Part shown: one piece after another, positions 32,181-41,267 of the stretch
How the letters are laid out: every line of letters begins with the position of its first letter
Position numbering within the stretch: the first letter of the stretch is position 1
DNA from: Candidatus Cloacimonadota bacterium
GTDB taxonomy: Bacteria > Cloacimonadota > Cloacimonadia > Cloacimonadales > JAMOQM01
Length of the DNA: 42,829 nt
Assembly: GCA_027064005.1 (NCBI GenBank)
Contig: JAMOQM010000088.1
Coordinates: 1-42,829 of the forward strand
Direction of reading: 5' to 3'
Translations under genes and position numbers: made by a program
Notes under the pieces: generated by a model
Told to the model about the DNA's origin: nothing
The model's database searches: none
The model's input: only the letters and a program-made list of their open reading frames with translations

Positions 32181-32294
32181 AATTCCTCTTTGTTTCTATT
32201 TTATTTAACTTAAACTAATTTATTCCATAATTTAGCAAGGTATTTCTAATTTGGTTTTATTATTTTTTCTGAGATTAAGTTCTTATTCCAGAAA

Positions 32295-33713
32295 TTATTT
32301 TATCGCTTTTTTATCGCGAATAAATTTTATATCCCATTTAAATATTTTTTGATTGATTTTAAAGTCTTTCCCGATTTCAGGATGTTTTGAAATTAAAATC
32401 ATAAATCCAATTACAAGTATTATTCCACATAAAATACTCATCGAACTGATGCTCCACCAAACTCCGTTTAGTCCTAATAATAATTTTGACGAAAGAAATA
32501 TTGCGAGCGGAATTCTTAAAGAAGTTGTGAATATGGAGATTACAGCAGGAAACATTGTTTTGCCTAAACCGTTAAATCCACCGGCTGTCATAATCTCAAC
32601 CATCATAAAAAGTTGTGAAAATCCTAATATTCTCATATAATCTGCTCCCATCGATAATGCTTCCGGATCGGGAATAAATAATGAAAAAAGAAATTTCCCC
32701 CAAAAAATTAATAATGAAGATGTGATTACGCCTAAAGCCGAAGTGATTCCTAAAGAAATATAATAGGTTCTCCAAATTCGCCCCCATTTTTTTGCTCCAA
32801 AATTTTGGCCGACAATAGCACTTAATGCAGAAGAAAGTCCGCTGGCAGTAGTCCAAGAAATGGCTTCAATTTGAGCTCCAACCTTTTGGATAGCAATTGG
32901 CATCGGTCCCCATTTGGCAATAATTCGGGCGAGAATAATCGAAAATATGGTAAATAATCCGCTTTGAACTCCAATCGGAATTCCTATTTTAATAATTTTA
33001 GAAATATATTTAAAATCCGGTTTTTTCAAAATAGAAAATTTTGGGATATTAACTTTTTTGTATTTTATGATTAAAATAAATTGAATAGTTACAAATATTT
33101 GCGATAAAACGGTTGCAATTGCTGCCCCTTTTACCCCGAGTCTGGGAAAATTTCCCAATCCGTAAATTAAAAACGGGTCGAGAATAGCATTAAAAATTAA
33201 TCCGGTCAGACTTACGTAAAATGGCATTCTACTATCGCCGGAACCGTTGTAAATTCCGGACATTACAGGATTGAAAAAAGTAAAAGGTAAACTTAATGTT
33301 GCGACGCGAAGATATAAAATCGCATTAGAATTTACAACTTTATCCTGAATATTGAATATGGAAATAAGAAAATCTGAGAAATAGAAGGTAAATATGGAAT
33401 ACATCAATGACATAAAAATTACCAGCTGGATTGAGTTCTGAGCAAATTTTTCAGCAGATTTAGAATCTTTTCTCCCGATTGATTGAGCAATTCCAACTTC
33501 AGCTCCGATTTTTGCCGTAATGATAAATGCAAAAGCTAACCAGATGAAAAATCCGGCTGAACCAACCGAAGCAACTTCTGAACTGCCGAGCCTTCCAATC
33601 CAAATCATATCGGTTAAATTATACGCCATTTGGATAAATGATGCTCCCATTATCGGTAAGGCTAATTTTATCAAAGCCGGTGCAATTTTACCTTTTGTTA
33701 AATCTATTTCCAA
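32295..33713 (-). CDS. MATE-family multidrug/Na+ efflux transporter
   Basis: A 472-residue protein with twelve predicted membrane helices in two homologous halves. The start LPIMGASFIQMAYNLTDMIWIGRLG and the motif VASVGSAGFF in the first half, and SSALSAIVGQNFGAKKWGR in the second, are MATE/NorM signatures. Translation begins at a TTG (33711-33713) 6 nt after AAGGAG. It should export organic cations or drugs in exchange for Na+ or H+ at the inner membrane. It stands alone, without a visible regulator. A diverged 80-bp element lies about 85 bp upstream. Confidence 0.92.
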   Translation of the reverse strand: MEIDLTKGKIAPALIKLALPIMGASFIQMAYNLTDMIWIGRLGSSEVASVGSAGFFIWLAFAFIITAKIGAEVGIAQSIGRKDSKSAEKFAQNSIQLVIFMSLMYSIFTFYFSDFLISIFNIQDKVVNSNAILYLRVATLSLPFTFFNPVMSGIYNGSGDSRMPFYVSLTGLIFNAILDPFLIYGLGNFPRLGVKGAAIATVLSQIFVTIQFILIIKYKKVNIPKFSILKKPDFKYISKIIKIGIPIGVQSGLFTIFSIILARIIAKWGPMPIAIQKVGAQIEAISWTTASGLSSALSAIVGQNFGAKKWGRIWRTYYISLGITSALGVITSSLLIFWGKFLFSLFIPDPEALSMGADYMRILGFSQLFMMVEIMTAGGFNGLGKTMFPAVISIFTTSLRIPLAIFLSSKLLLGLNGVWWSISSMSILCGIILVIGFMILISKHPEIGKDFKINQKIFKWDIKFIRDKKAIK

Positions 33714-33796
33714 TTCTATCTCCTTTCCGTTCTATAAAAATTTAATTTAGCCAAAATTTTTTTTAGGCAAATCAAGTCAAGTTTATGACCAAACAT

Positions 33797-33875
33797 TTCA
33801 AGAATTTGCAAAATAGTTTCTTTTTTCTATAAATTTTCTTGATTGGGAATTGGATGTTGCTTTAGAAATTAGAAA
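33797..33875. repeat. Diverged ~80-bp intergenic repeat, copy A
   Basis: The stretch from TTCAAGAATTTGC to TTAGAAATTAGAAA is matched at 36294-36374 at roughly three quarters of positions by eye, sharing TTTCTTTTTTCT, AAATTTTCTTGAT and GATGTTGCTTT. Both copies lie between minus-strand genes. No coding capacity is seen; the rest of 33714-34002 shows nothing else distinctive. Confidence 0.55.
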
Positions 33876-34002
33876 TGGAAATAAAAATTTCCGTTGGATG
33901 CGTACTTATACTAAATACTGTCAAAAATAGGTTTAATTTAGTCAGCAATATATGTTTATTAACGAAATATATCCGAGAAAAATTTAAGATAGCATAATTT
34001 TT

Positions 34003-35337
34003 TTACTTTTTAACAAAATCAGGATACCATTTTTTCATACAATCAGGACACATTGTATGTGAAAACTTTATTTCAGGAAGACGTTCTGAAATATAATCAG
34101 CTGGTTTTACCCACGGACTTCCTTCTTTTTCATCATCTCGTATTTTTGAGCAACCTGCACAAATTGGAATAAATTCTTTTAATCCTTTTGTCTGCTCTGC
34201 TCCTCTTTGGAGAATTTTCATCATTTCTTTTTGTTTTGTAATATCACGAATTATTAAAAATTGAGCTTTTTCGCCTCGATAATAATTAGAATGTGATTTT
34301 ATTTCAACAAATATTTTTTGTCCGTTTTTCTTTTGCAAAGAACTTTCAAAGACGATTCTATCTGGTTCTTCATTGCTATTTTTATCAATCATTTTCATCG
34401 TTTCTTTAGTAAATATTGCTTTGATATCCATCATTAATAGTTCCTGTTTAGAATAATTTAGCAATTGTGAAATAGCCTTATTTACATATACAAATTTTTG
34501 ATTCTGAATAATAACTATTGCATCACTTGAATCATCTATCATTATAAGTTTTTCTTCACTTTCAGTTTTTTCTTTTATAAGACGGTTGATTTGCTTGATT
34601 AATATAATTGAAACCATTATTGTGATAAATATTAGGGAAAAACCAAGAAATATAAGAAAATTAAAATTTCTATGATTTGATATTGTTTTCTGCATTTTTA
34701 ACTTTTCAATATTTATTTCGGCTTCAAAGAAAATTTGGTTAGCGTTTTCTATAGCTCGCATATATAAAGAATGTAATTTTTTCTCTTCAAGATTAATTTC
34801 ATCGGAACACTTTTGAATCTCATCTGATTTGGTAAGAGTAATACATTTTTTGTTAAGCTCAATAATTCTGTTAAAAAAATGTTGGATATCTATTATAATG
34901 GGAGTAAGGTTGATAGCTTCAATAACAATTCCCTCATTATCTGGTTTCTTATAAGTCAGCGATTTATCTAAAAAATCAATCTCATTAAAATTATATTCAA
35001 TTTTATAATTATAAGTACCACCATTTTGAAGAATTTTTAACATTTCAAAAATTCTTTTAATTAATAAATCATTTTCCTCTTTATAAATTTCATAATTTTT
35101 TGCATTTGATAAATTCAAAAGATGAGAAATATCCAGGTGACTCTTATTTAAATCATTAGAAATTAAACGTGCAATTTCTAATTTTGCTTCTTGATTTTGA
35201 ATCTTTTTATCTATCGATTTAACTCTTTTCATGATAATGAAGTGCTCTATGTAAACAAATGAAATAAATGATAAAATAGATAAAAGAACAATTAAAACTA
35301 TTTTTTCCAATATAGAATTTGCGAAATTTTTTTTCAT
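34003..35337 (-). CDS. Membrane PAS-domain signalling protein with C-terminal Cys4 motif
   Basis: A 444-residue protein with two membrane helices (about 11-35 and 227-249) enclosing a periplasmic, coiled-coil sensor region of about 190 residues. A cytoplasmic PAS domain follows at about 265-368 (DAIVIIQNQKFVYVNKAISQ ... FLIIRDIT). The tail has Cys393, Cys396, Cys430 and Cys433 in PICAGCSKIRDD and TMCPDC, a motif common after PAS domains in environmental bacteria and likely metal-binding. No histidine kinase, GGDEF or HTH output domain is present, so how it signals is unclear. The gene starts 38 bp after the stop of a ModA-like lipoprotein on the same strand, suggesting that the two form a ligand-sensing pair. 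Confidence 0.82.
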   Translation of the reverse strand: MKKNFANSILEKIVLIVLLSILSFISFVYIEHFIIMKRVKSIDKKIQNQEAKLEIARLISNDLNKSHLDISHLLNLSNAKNYEIYKEENDLLIKRIFEMLKILQNGGTYNYKIEYNFNEIDFLDKSLTYKKPDNEGIVIEAINLTPIIIDIQHFFNRIIELNKKCITLTKSDEIQKCSDEINLEEKKLHSLYMRAIENANQIFFEAEINIEKLKMQKTISNHRNFNFLIFLGFSLIFITIMVSIILIKQINRLIKEKTESEEKLIMIDDSSDAIVIIQNQKFVYVNKAISQLLNYSKQELLMMDIKAIFTKETMKMIDKNSNEEPDRIVFESSLQKKNGQKIFVEIKSHSNYYRGEKAQFLIIRDITKQKEMMKILQRGAEQTKGLKEFIPICAGCSKIRDDEKEGSPWVKPADYISERLPEIKFSHTMCPDCMKKWYPDFVKK

Positions 35338-35375
35338 CTTAGAACCCCAAAATATTATTTCTTAAAAAACACACG

Positions 35376-36146
35376 CTATTTACCGAAACCATATTTACGG
35401 AAAATATCTTTCCCGGCTGGGCTTTGTGCATATTCCATAAACCGTTTTGCAATCTCAGGATATTTAGATGTTTTTAATAAACCAATTACAAGTTTTTTTT
35501 TCCGAACAAATTTATCATCAATTTTTAATACCGTTAAATATTTTTTATGATTTTCTACAAAAGCTGCAGAGTACCAATTCATAACAATATCAGCTTTTTT
35601 ATCTTTTAAGACTTGAAACAATTTTTTTGAATCTGTAGTTAATAGATAAGCATTTTTGATTACTTCTTTATAAATTCCTTTTTTTATAAGTACGCGTTGA
35701 GTCTCTTTCCCAATACTTCCACTTTCCGGATTTCCAATAACTACAGCTAAATCCTTTCTTTTAAAGTTATTCAAGTCAGAAGAAATGTTTTTTGGATTAC
35801 CTTTTTGAACCATAATTGCAATTTTATTATATCCAACAAAAGCTGTATCAGAAATAAGTTTTTCCTTTTCGCATTGTTTGATATAAGAATCTGAGCCTGG
35901 GAAATACAAATCACCAATATTGTTGATTTTTAAAGATTTTAACAGATTGCCTGATCCTCCTTTGGTTACCAAGATTGTACAATCGTTTTCCTTCTCAATA
36001 ATTTTTTTTATTTCCATGATGGGTTTAATCATTGTAGTTCCACAATAAATTAACAGTTCTTTCTTTTTGGGAGATGTTTGTTTTTTACTGCAAGACATAA
36101 ATACAGTTATTGAAACTAATAATAATAAAATATATTTTTTATTCAA
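35376..36146 (-). CDS. ModA-like periplasmic binding lipoprotein
   Basis: A 256-residue lipoprotein (MNKKYILLLLVSITVFMSCS, Cys19) with the oxyanion-binding type 2 periplasmic fold: ELLIYCGTTMIKPIMEI, the GGSGNLLKSL loop, GDLYFPGSDSYI, GNPESGSIGKETQRVL and a C-terminal SPAGKDIFRKYGF. These match ModA/tungstate-phosphate type binding proteins. It starts at a TTG (36144-36146) after AAGGAGAT. No permease or ATPase of an ABC transporter lies nearby; instead a membrane PAS protein follows after 38 bp. A role as ligand sensor rather than importer is inferred. Confidence 0.82.
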   Translation of the reverse strand: MNKKYILLLLVSITVFMSCSKKQTSPKKKELLIYCGTTMIKPIMEIKKIIEKENDCTILVTKGGSGNLLKSLKINNIGDLYFPGSDSYIKQCEKEKLISDTAFVGYNKIAIMVQKGNPKNISSDLNNFKRKDLAVVIGNPESGSIGKETQRVLIKKGIYKEVIKNAYLLTTDSKKLFQVLKDKKADIVMNWYSAAFVENHKKYLTVLKIDDKFVRKKKLVIGLLKTSKYPEIAKRFMEYAQSPAGKDIFRKYGFGK

Positions 36147-36461
36147 TTTTTTATCTCCTTTTCATTTAGCGTTTTCTAAATCAAAAAAATAATTATGCTA
36201 CAACAATCTAATTTATCCTAATTTTCCACTATTCCATTTCATTTTACTTGATTGAATTTTGTGTCAATTGATTTATGCTTCAAAACCGGTATCTTCAGAG
36301 ATTTCCCAAAATAATTTCTTTTTTCTTCAAATTTTCTTGATCGACAATTTGATGTTGCTTTCAAATTGCAGAAACTAAATATTTTCACTTTCGCTATTTT
36401 TTGATAGTAATTTCCAACTTTTCATCGTGCTTGACTATGGGGATGCGTGTTAGGTACAATT
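36147..36461. other. Intergenic region upstream of the ModA-like gene
   Basis: A 315-bp spacer without a supportable gene. It contains a promoter-like pair read on the minus strand (TTGACA at 36267-36262, TAAAAT at 36246-36241, spacing 15 bp, slightly short) placed about 95 bp before the ModA-like start, and copy B of the 80-bp repeat. No terminator hairpin for the ATPase gene ending at 36462 was found. Confidence 0.45.
36294..36374. repeat. Diverged ~80-bp intergenic repeat, copy B
   Basis: The counterpart of 33797-33875, with shared blocks TTTCTTTTTTCTTC/AT, AAATTTTCTTGAT and GATGTTGCTTT. It is located about 150 bp upstream of the ModA-like start on the minus strand. It could be a dispersed non-autonomous element or a regulatory box; two copies are too few to decide. 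Confidence 0.5.
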
Positions 36462-37838
36462 CTAAAATTTATCCACATCAATTAAGAACAAATCTTCATT
36501 TTCCTTTTCGTATTGAATTAGATCGCTACTGAATCCGGATTTAGAAAAAAGAACAAAATATTCCTTTCTTTTTTTTGTTCCCCATTTGACATTCATACTT
36601 TTTGTTTGTAATTCTTTTAAAACACTTACTCCCACGTGCTTAATAGACCATTTGCATTCACCGAAAATTATATTATCACCACCAATTCCAACAATATCAA
36701 TTTCATTATTTTTATCCCACCATCTTCCACATTTTTCAATTACAAATGGAAATTTAAATTTAAACATAATTTGTCTCGATAACGATTCGAAAACATTTGC
36801 AATAAGATATTTTAATTCACTCTCAATTTTTTTCTCAACATAATCCGTATTGTCAATTTCCAGATAACTTTGATATGGAAAAATAAAATGAAACCAGAAC
36901 CTTAAAAAATTATCCTTAATAAAATATAATCCTTTTTTACTTTTAGAAGGGTTAGATTCTGTTATAGGAACTTGTTTATCAATAATGTCTAAATCTTGCA
37001 TTTTTTTTAAGAATGATGTTATACTACTCGCTTGGACTCCCAACCTGCCGGTAATATTATTAAGTTTATGATTACCGGCAGCAATGACAGATAAAATTGA
37101 AAAATATGTCGAAACGTCATTAACCTCTTCTTGTAATAAAAATCTTGGTTCATAATACAGAAATTTATTTTTATTTAGAATTTCAGTTTTAATTGATTTA
37201 TATAGATTTTTGCTTTGATTAAATAATTCTATGTATTTGGGAATTCCACCTGTAACAGTAAAGTGCTCAATCAACTCTATATTACTCAGTCCTTTATAAA
37301 ATTCACGATAATGCGAGAACTCTATCTCTTGAAGTTTAATTTGAGCTGTTCGCCTGCCATAAAGAGGACTGCTATAAGCTAAAGTTTCACTATACATCAT
37401 ACTAATTAGTGAGCCACAAAGAATTATCATAATGTTTTTGGTTTTAAGTTTAGTATCAAAAATTCTTTGAAATATTGATGAAAAATGTTTATTTGATTTT
37501 ACTAATGATTGAAACTCATCTATTGCAAGAACAAGTCTTTCTTCAGTATCCAATTTATCACTCAAATAATCAAAAATCAAATCCCAAGATTCAATAGTTA
37601 CTTCTTTTAATAGTTTATCACCAAATGTATCGGCTAATTGATTTTGAAACCTTTTGATTTGGCCTTTTTCATTTTGAGTATCAGCAAAAAAGTATAATGA
37701 TTTTTTCCCTTTTAGAAACCGATTAATTAAAGTTGTTTTCCCGGTTCTTCGTCTGCCGTAAATTACCACTAAAGATGAGGTATTTCGGTCAAATTCGGAT
37801 TCCAAAAGTTCAAGTTCTTTTTCTCTGTTAATAAACAT
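36462..37838 (-). CDS. Archaeal-type ATPase with DUF234 nuclease-like C-terminus
   Basis: A 458-residue STAND/AAA-like ATPase (PF01637 type). The N-terminus reads MFINREKELELLESEF. Walker A is GRRRTGKTT at residues 28-36, Walker B LVLAIDEFQSLV near 102-113, sensor 1 lies in IILCGSLISMMYSE, and YGRRTAQIKL follows. A winged helix at about 245-300 (GRLGVQASSITSFLKKMQDL) precedes the DUF234 domain, which contains DIVGIGGDNIIFGECKWS, a PD-(D/E)xK-like nuclease core. Such genes are mobile, abundant in archaea and anaerobes, and often lineage-specific. The role is unproven; DNA-related defence or regulation is a guess. The ATG follows AAGGAG. A decayed ORF lies just upstream. Confidence 0.85.
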   Translation of the reverse strand: MFINREKELELLESEFDRNTSSLVVIYGRRRTGKTTLINRFLKGKKSLYFFADTQNEKGQIKRFQNQLADTFGDKLLKEVTIESWDLIFDYLSDKLDTEERLVLAIDEFQSLVKSNKHFSSIFQRIFDTKLKTKNIMIILCGSLISMMYSETLAYSSPLYGRRTAQIKLQEIEFSHYREFYKGLSNIELIEHFTVTGGIPKYIELFNQSKNLYKSIKTEILNKNKFLYYEPRFLLQEEVNDVSTYFSILSVIAAGNHKLNNITGRLGVQASSITSFLKKMQDLDIIDKQVPITESNPSKSKKGLYFIKDNFLRFWFHFIFPYQSYLEIDNTDYVEKKIESELKYLIANVFESLSRQIMFKFKFPFVIEKCGRWWDKNNEIDIVGIGGDNIIFGECKWSIKHVGVSVLKELQTKSMNVKWGTKKRKEYFVLFSKSGFSSDLIQYEKENEDLFLIDVDKF

Positions 37839-37977
37839 TATTTGATACTCCTTTTAATAATACAAATTATTATAATTCAAATTATTAAAAAATATATTAT
37901 TTGTCAAATTGTAAATAATGTTTGGGAATGCCGAGCTTTTCTTTTCAGGTGTGAAACTGTTTGTTGGCGATTGTTTC

Positions 37978-38252
37978 TCATCTTCTTACTTCAAATCCTT
38001 CGGTAAGTTTAGTAAACCCGAGATAAAGCAAATTGATAATTCTGTCTTTTCTGCCGTTATCATCATAAAATAGATTAATTTGATAATGATTTCTAACTTT
38101 GGAAAAAGCTTCAAGGTTTAGAAATTAGGGTGTGGATGCGAGTCTGACAAATATTTCATTATCTTTACCGTAAATTAGATTAATCTCACTTATTGTTCTT
38201 TATTTGAAATACTTTGAAGGTCTTGAATCGCTGTTTTATCTTTGTAAACCAT
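37978..38252 (-). pseudogene. Decayed ORF with frameshift and internal stop
   Basis: On the minus strand an ATG at 38252-38250 opens MVYKDKTAIQDLQSISNKEQ and ends at TAA. In a shifted frame coding sense resumes (EINLIYGKDNEIFVRLASTP), meets one in-frame TAA, and continues NHYQINLFYDDNGRKDRIIN ... TEGFEVRR to TGA at 37978-37980. Both breaks sit in otherwise protein-like sequence, so this is a dead gene of about 90 codons. The family was not recognised. It accounts for most of the gap 37839-38294; the rest is AT-rich upstream DNA with CAAATTATT repeated near 37862. Confidence 0.4.
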
Positions 38253-38294
38253 CCTATCCTTGACATATTTAGACTGTAAAAATTCTTTTATTCT

Positions 38295-40691
38295 ATGAAT
38301 TTAATAAATCCTAAAAATATAAAAAAAATAGAAAAACTGGTTGTTCGAAGCTTGTTTGTTTGGTTAATTTTCGTTTCTCAAAAACTTTTAGCGGAAACTT
38401 TGCCAATCAGTTCTACGGTTGTTGATACAATTTCCGTATCTGATTCTATAAAAGTATCTAAAAAAGATTCTCTTTCTTATTCGGCGGATTCGATATTCTT
38501 TAATGTGAAAAAGCAAAAGATTAAATTACTTGGAAATTCGGTGATAAAATATAAGGGTTCAACAATAAAATCCGATACTTTGATAATAAATAAAAAAGAA
38601 AATCATGCCTATTCCAAAGGAAATATTTCTCTTAGAGATAAATCGCAAAATTTAATTGGAGATGCCATTTATTATGATATTAAATCTCAATCGGGAATAA
38701 TTGAAAATGGCGCCAGCAAATTTGATAAAGGCTTTTATTATGGGAAACAAATCAGGAAAATTGATAAAAACACTTATGATATAAGTAACGGAATTTTCAC
38801 TACTTGTGATGCTCTTCACCCGCATTTTTGGATTCAATCAAAACAGATGAGAGTTTATAAAGGGGATAAAATTGTTGCTCGCCCGTTAACTTTTTATGTA
38901 AATCATTTTCCTCTATTTTATTTTCCTTATGCGACATTTTCTATCAAACGAGGAAGGCATTCCGGAATTCTTTTTCCTGAACCGGGATATAATAATCATG
39001 AAGGTAAATACATTAAAAATATTGCTTTATATCATTATTATAAGGATTATGTTGATTGGACATTAACTTATGATTGGATGGAAAAGACCGGTTGGGAATT
39101 TCATTTTGACAACAATTACATCAAAAAATATTTTTTTAAAGGTAAATTGAATTCGAGATTGATCAAAAAAACAATAACTCCTACGCATTCCGCTTATCAG
39201 TTTTATCTTTCGGAAAGACATCATCAGGATTTTGTGAATAATTCAACTTTTGATTTGAATTTGAATTATGCCAGCAGTAAAGATGTTATGGAAAATGATA
39301 TCGATCTTGATAACAGAACTTCTCAAAAAATGACTTCAACCTTTAGTTATCAAACAAAATTATTTAATAGAAATCTTTCCACAACAGGATCTTATACCGA
39401 TGATTTTACAAAAGAAATAAAGACTATAATTCTTCCAAATATTTCTTATAGTTTACCGTCAAAACCGTTGAGTGAAATTTTTCGAGCCTATAGAAAATCT
39501 CCAATTTTTCAAAATATATCGTTAAGTTATCGGGTGAATGCTCAACAAATAGGAAGAATAGAATCAAAAAATCCCAGCTTTGCCGATATTATTTATCAAA
39601 CGGAAAAGGATTCTTTAAATCAATATATAAATCAGCATAATGCAGGGATTAAACAGCATTCTGATATTCAATTTAATACAAATATTAAATGGTTTAATCT
39701 CAAAAATACGATTAACTATAATGAAGTTTGGTTTGACCGCGATTTGCAAAATCACAAATTGGTGAGAGGTGCTGATTATAGTACTCGTTCTAATCTAAGT
39801 TTTTCAATTTTTGGAATAAAAAAGTTCAAAAATTTTTATGTTTCTGCAATTCGTCATATCATAAAGCCAAATGTTGGTTTTAGTTATTATCCTGATTTCA
39901 AAGAAAATGACAAATTTTATCGATTTGGAAGCATTTCTTTAGCGACAGGTAAAAGATCGCGAAATTTTTCTTTTGGAATTGGAAATACTTGGCAGGTGAA
40001 ATTAGCTAAAAAAGGTGATAAAAAGAAAGAAGTTAAAATAAATAATTTGATAACAACCAGTAGCAGTTTAGGATATTCTTTGGATAAAGATGGGCGAAAA
40101 TTTAGTGATATTAATCATAGAATAAATTTTAATCCAAAATCTTTTAGCAGTGATGTCCTTAATTTTAACTATCACAACTCTTTTACAATTACTGAAGATG
40201 CTTATGATTTTTCCTTGAAAAGTAAGACAATTAGTACGACCGTAAATTTTTCCGGAAAATCAGATACATTTGATTATTTCCCGGTAGAAAAAAATAAATT
40301 TAAGAAAAGTAAGTTTATTGAAGCAGATTCCACGGTTACAGATTCTACATCTAATATTTCGAAGGAGAAAAAATCTTCCGGGAGTTGGAAATTTTCTCTC
40401 ACAAATTATTATAGTAAACGTAAATCTTCATCAAATTATACGAATTCTTTGCGGCTTAATTGTAATTTCAATATCACCAAAAATTGGACTATCTCATATT
40501 CTAATTATTATGATTTATACAAACATAAACTTATATCTAATTCAATTCAAATAAATCGCGAGATGCATTGTTGGAGACTTTCTTTCAAATGGTATAAAAG
40601 TGGTGATTATTGGAATTATAGTTTGAATTTCTTTAATATTAAATTGCCGACAGATTTGAAATTTAAAACAAGTGATAACGGAAGGTCATAA
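38295..40691 (+). CDS. lptD: LPS assembly outer-membrane protein LptD (OstA-like)
   Basis: A 798-residue outer-membrane protein with signal peptide (VVRSLFVWLIFVSQKLLAET). Residues of about 65-165 are the OstA/LptA-like jellyroll (KIKLLGNSVIKYKGSTIKSD, LIGDAIYYD, NGIFTTCD). From about 180 on it is the beta-barrel: YVNHFPLFYFPYATFSIKRGRHSGILFPEPGY is the signature junction of LptD, followed by many amphipathic strands. It inserts lipopolysaccharide into the outer leaflet, implying a lipid A-bearing outer membrane. Two of the family's usual disulfide cysteines are not evident. No clear Shine-Dalgarno precedes the ATG; TTGACA at 38260 may be a -35 element, so the leader is short. The stop abuts the next ATG directly. 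Confidence 0.88.
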   Translation: MNLINPKNIKKIEKLVVRSLFVWLIFVSQKLLAETLPISSTVVDTISVSDSIKVSKKDSLSYSADSIFFNVKKQKIKLLGNSVIKYKGSTIKSDTLIINKKENHAYSKGNISLRDKSQNLIGDAIYYDIKSQSGIIENGASKFDKGFYYGKQIRKIDKNTYDISNGIFTTCDALHPHFWIQSKQMRVYKGDKIVARPLTFYVNHFPLFYFPYATFSIKRGRHSGILFPEPGYNNHEGKYIKNIALYHYYKDYVDWTLTYDWMEKTGWEFHFDNNYIKKYFFKGKLNSRLIKKTITPTHSAYQFYLSERHHQDFVNNSTFDLNLNYASSKDVMENDIDLDNRTSQKMTSTFSYQTKLFNRNLSTTGSYTDDFTKEIKTIILPNISYSLPSKPLSEIFRAYRKSPIFQNISLSYRVNAQQIGRIESKNPSFADIIYQTEKDSLNQYINQHNAGIKQHSDIQFNTNIKWFNLKNTINYNEVWFDRDLQNHKLVRGADYSTRSNLSFSIFGIKKFKNFYVSAIRHIIKPNVGFSYYPDFKENDKFYRFGSISLATGKRSRNFSFGIGNTWQVKLAKKGDKKKEVKINNLITTSSSLGYSLDKDGRKFSDINHRINFNPKSFSSDVLNFNYHNSFTITEDAYDFSLKSKTISTTVNFSGKSDTFDYFPVEKNKFKKSKFIEADSTVTDSTSNISKEKKSSGSWKFSLTNYYSKRKSSSNYTNSLRLNCNFNITKNWTISYSNYYDLYKHKLISNSIQINREMHCWRLSFKWYKSGDYWNYSLNFFNIKLPTDLKFKTSDNGRS

Positions 40692-41267
40692 ATGTCTAAA
40701 TATATTTTTCTTGATAGAGATGGAACAATTAATTATGATGATGAAGGTTATATCGCGAAACCTGAGGATTTTAGACTTTTTCCTTGGACGATTAAAGCTT
40801 TAAAAATCCTTATTGAAATTGGCTATGAAATTGTGATTATTTCCAACCAATCCGGAATTGCGAGAGGATTTTATACTTTTGCAGATGTAGAAAAAATTCA
40901 TAAAAAAATGCTGGATATTTTTCATCAAAATGAGATTAAAATAAAAGAGATTTTTGTTTCACCTTATCTTAAAGAAGGGATTATTGAACCATTTAATATT
41001 GAGCATGAAGATAGGAAACCCGGTATTGGCTTTTATAAAAAATTTGTGAAATATAATACCGTGGATAAACACAAATCTTATGTTATCGGTGATTCTTCTA
41101 AAGATTTTAATTTTGCAAAAAATGCCGGTTTGAAATCAATTTTAGTGCTTTCCGGTCATGGGAAAAATCATTTTGAAAAAGCTATTGAAACAAAAAATTA
41201 TCCTGATTTTGCAGTTGAAAATTTATTGAGTGCCGCAAGATTAATCCAAAAATTGGAGAGAAAATGA
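40692..41267 (+). CDS. HAD-family phosphatase, GmhB-like (heptose bisphosphate or histidinol phosphatase)
   Basis: A 191-residue HAD phosphatase: FLDRDGTIN with the nucleophile Asp8 and Asp10, VIISNQSGIARG (motif II) near 48-59, RKP at 108-110 and GDSSKDFNFAKNAG (motif III, 133-146). These fit the GmhB/HisB-N subfamily that removes the 7-phosphate in ADP-heptose synthesis. The zinc-binding cysteines usually found before RKP (CxH...CxC) are absent: the segment reads FNIEHEDRKPG. Being coupled to lptD supports an LPS sugar role. The start codon directly follows the lptD stop; the 3' end overlaps the M20 gene by four bases. Confidence 0.8.
   Translation: MSKYIFLDRDGTINYDDEGYIAKPEDFRLFPWTIKALKILIEIGYEIVIISNQSGIARGFYTFADVEKIHKKMLDIFHQNEIKIKEIFVSPYLKEGIIEPFNIEHEDRKPGIGFYKKFVKYNTVDKHKSYVIGDSSKDFNFAKNAGLKSILVLSGHGKNHFEKAIETKNYPDFAVENLLSAARLIQKLERK

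Noticed and set aside
37839-37910. AT-rich direct repeats (CAAATTATT) upstream of the DUF234 ATPase, considered as an operator or CRISPR-like array
   Set aside because: There are only two close copies with no regular spacer; composition alone explains them.
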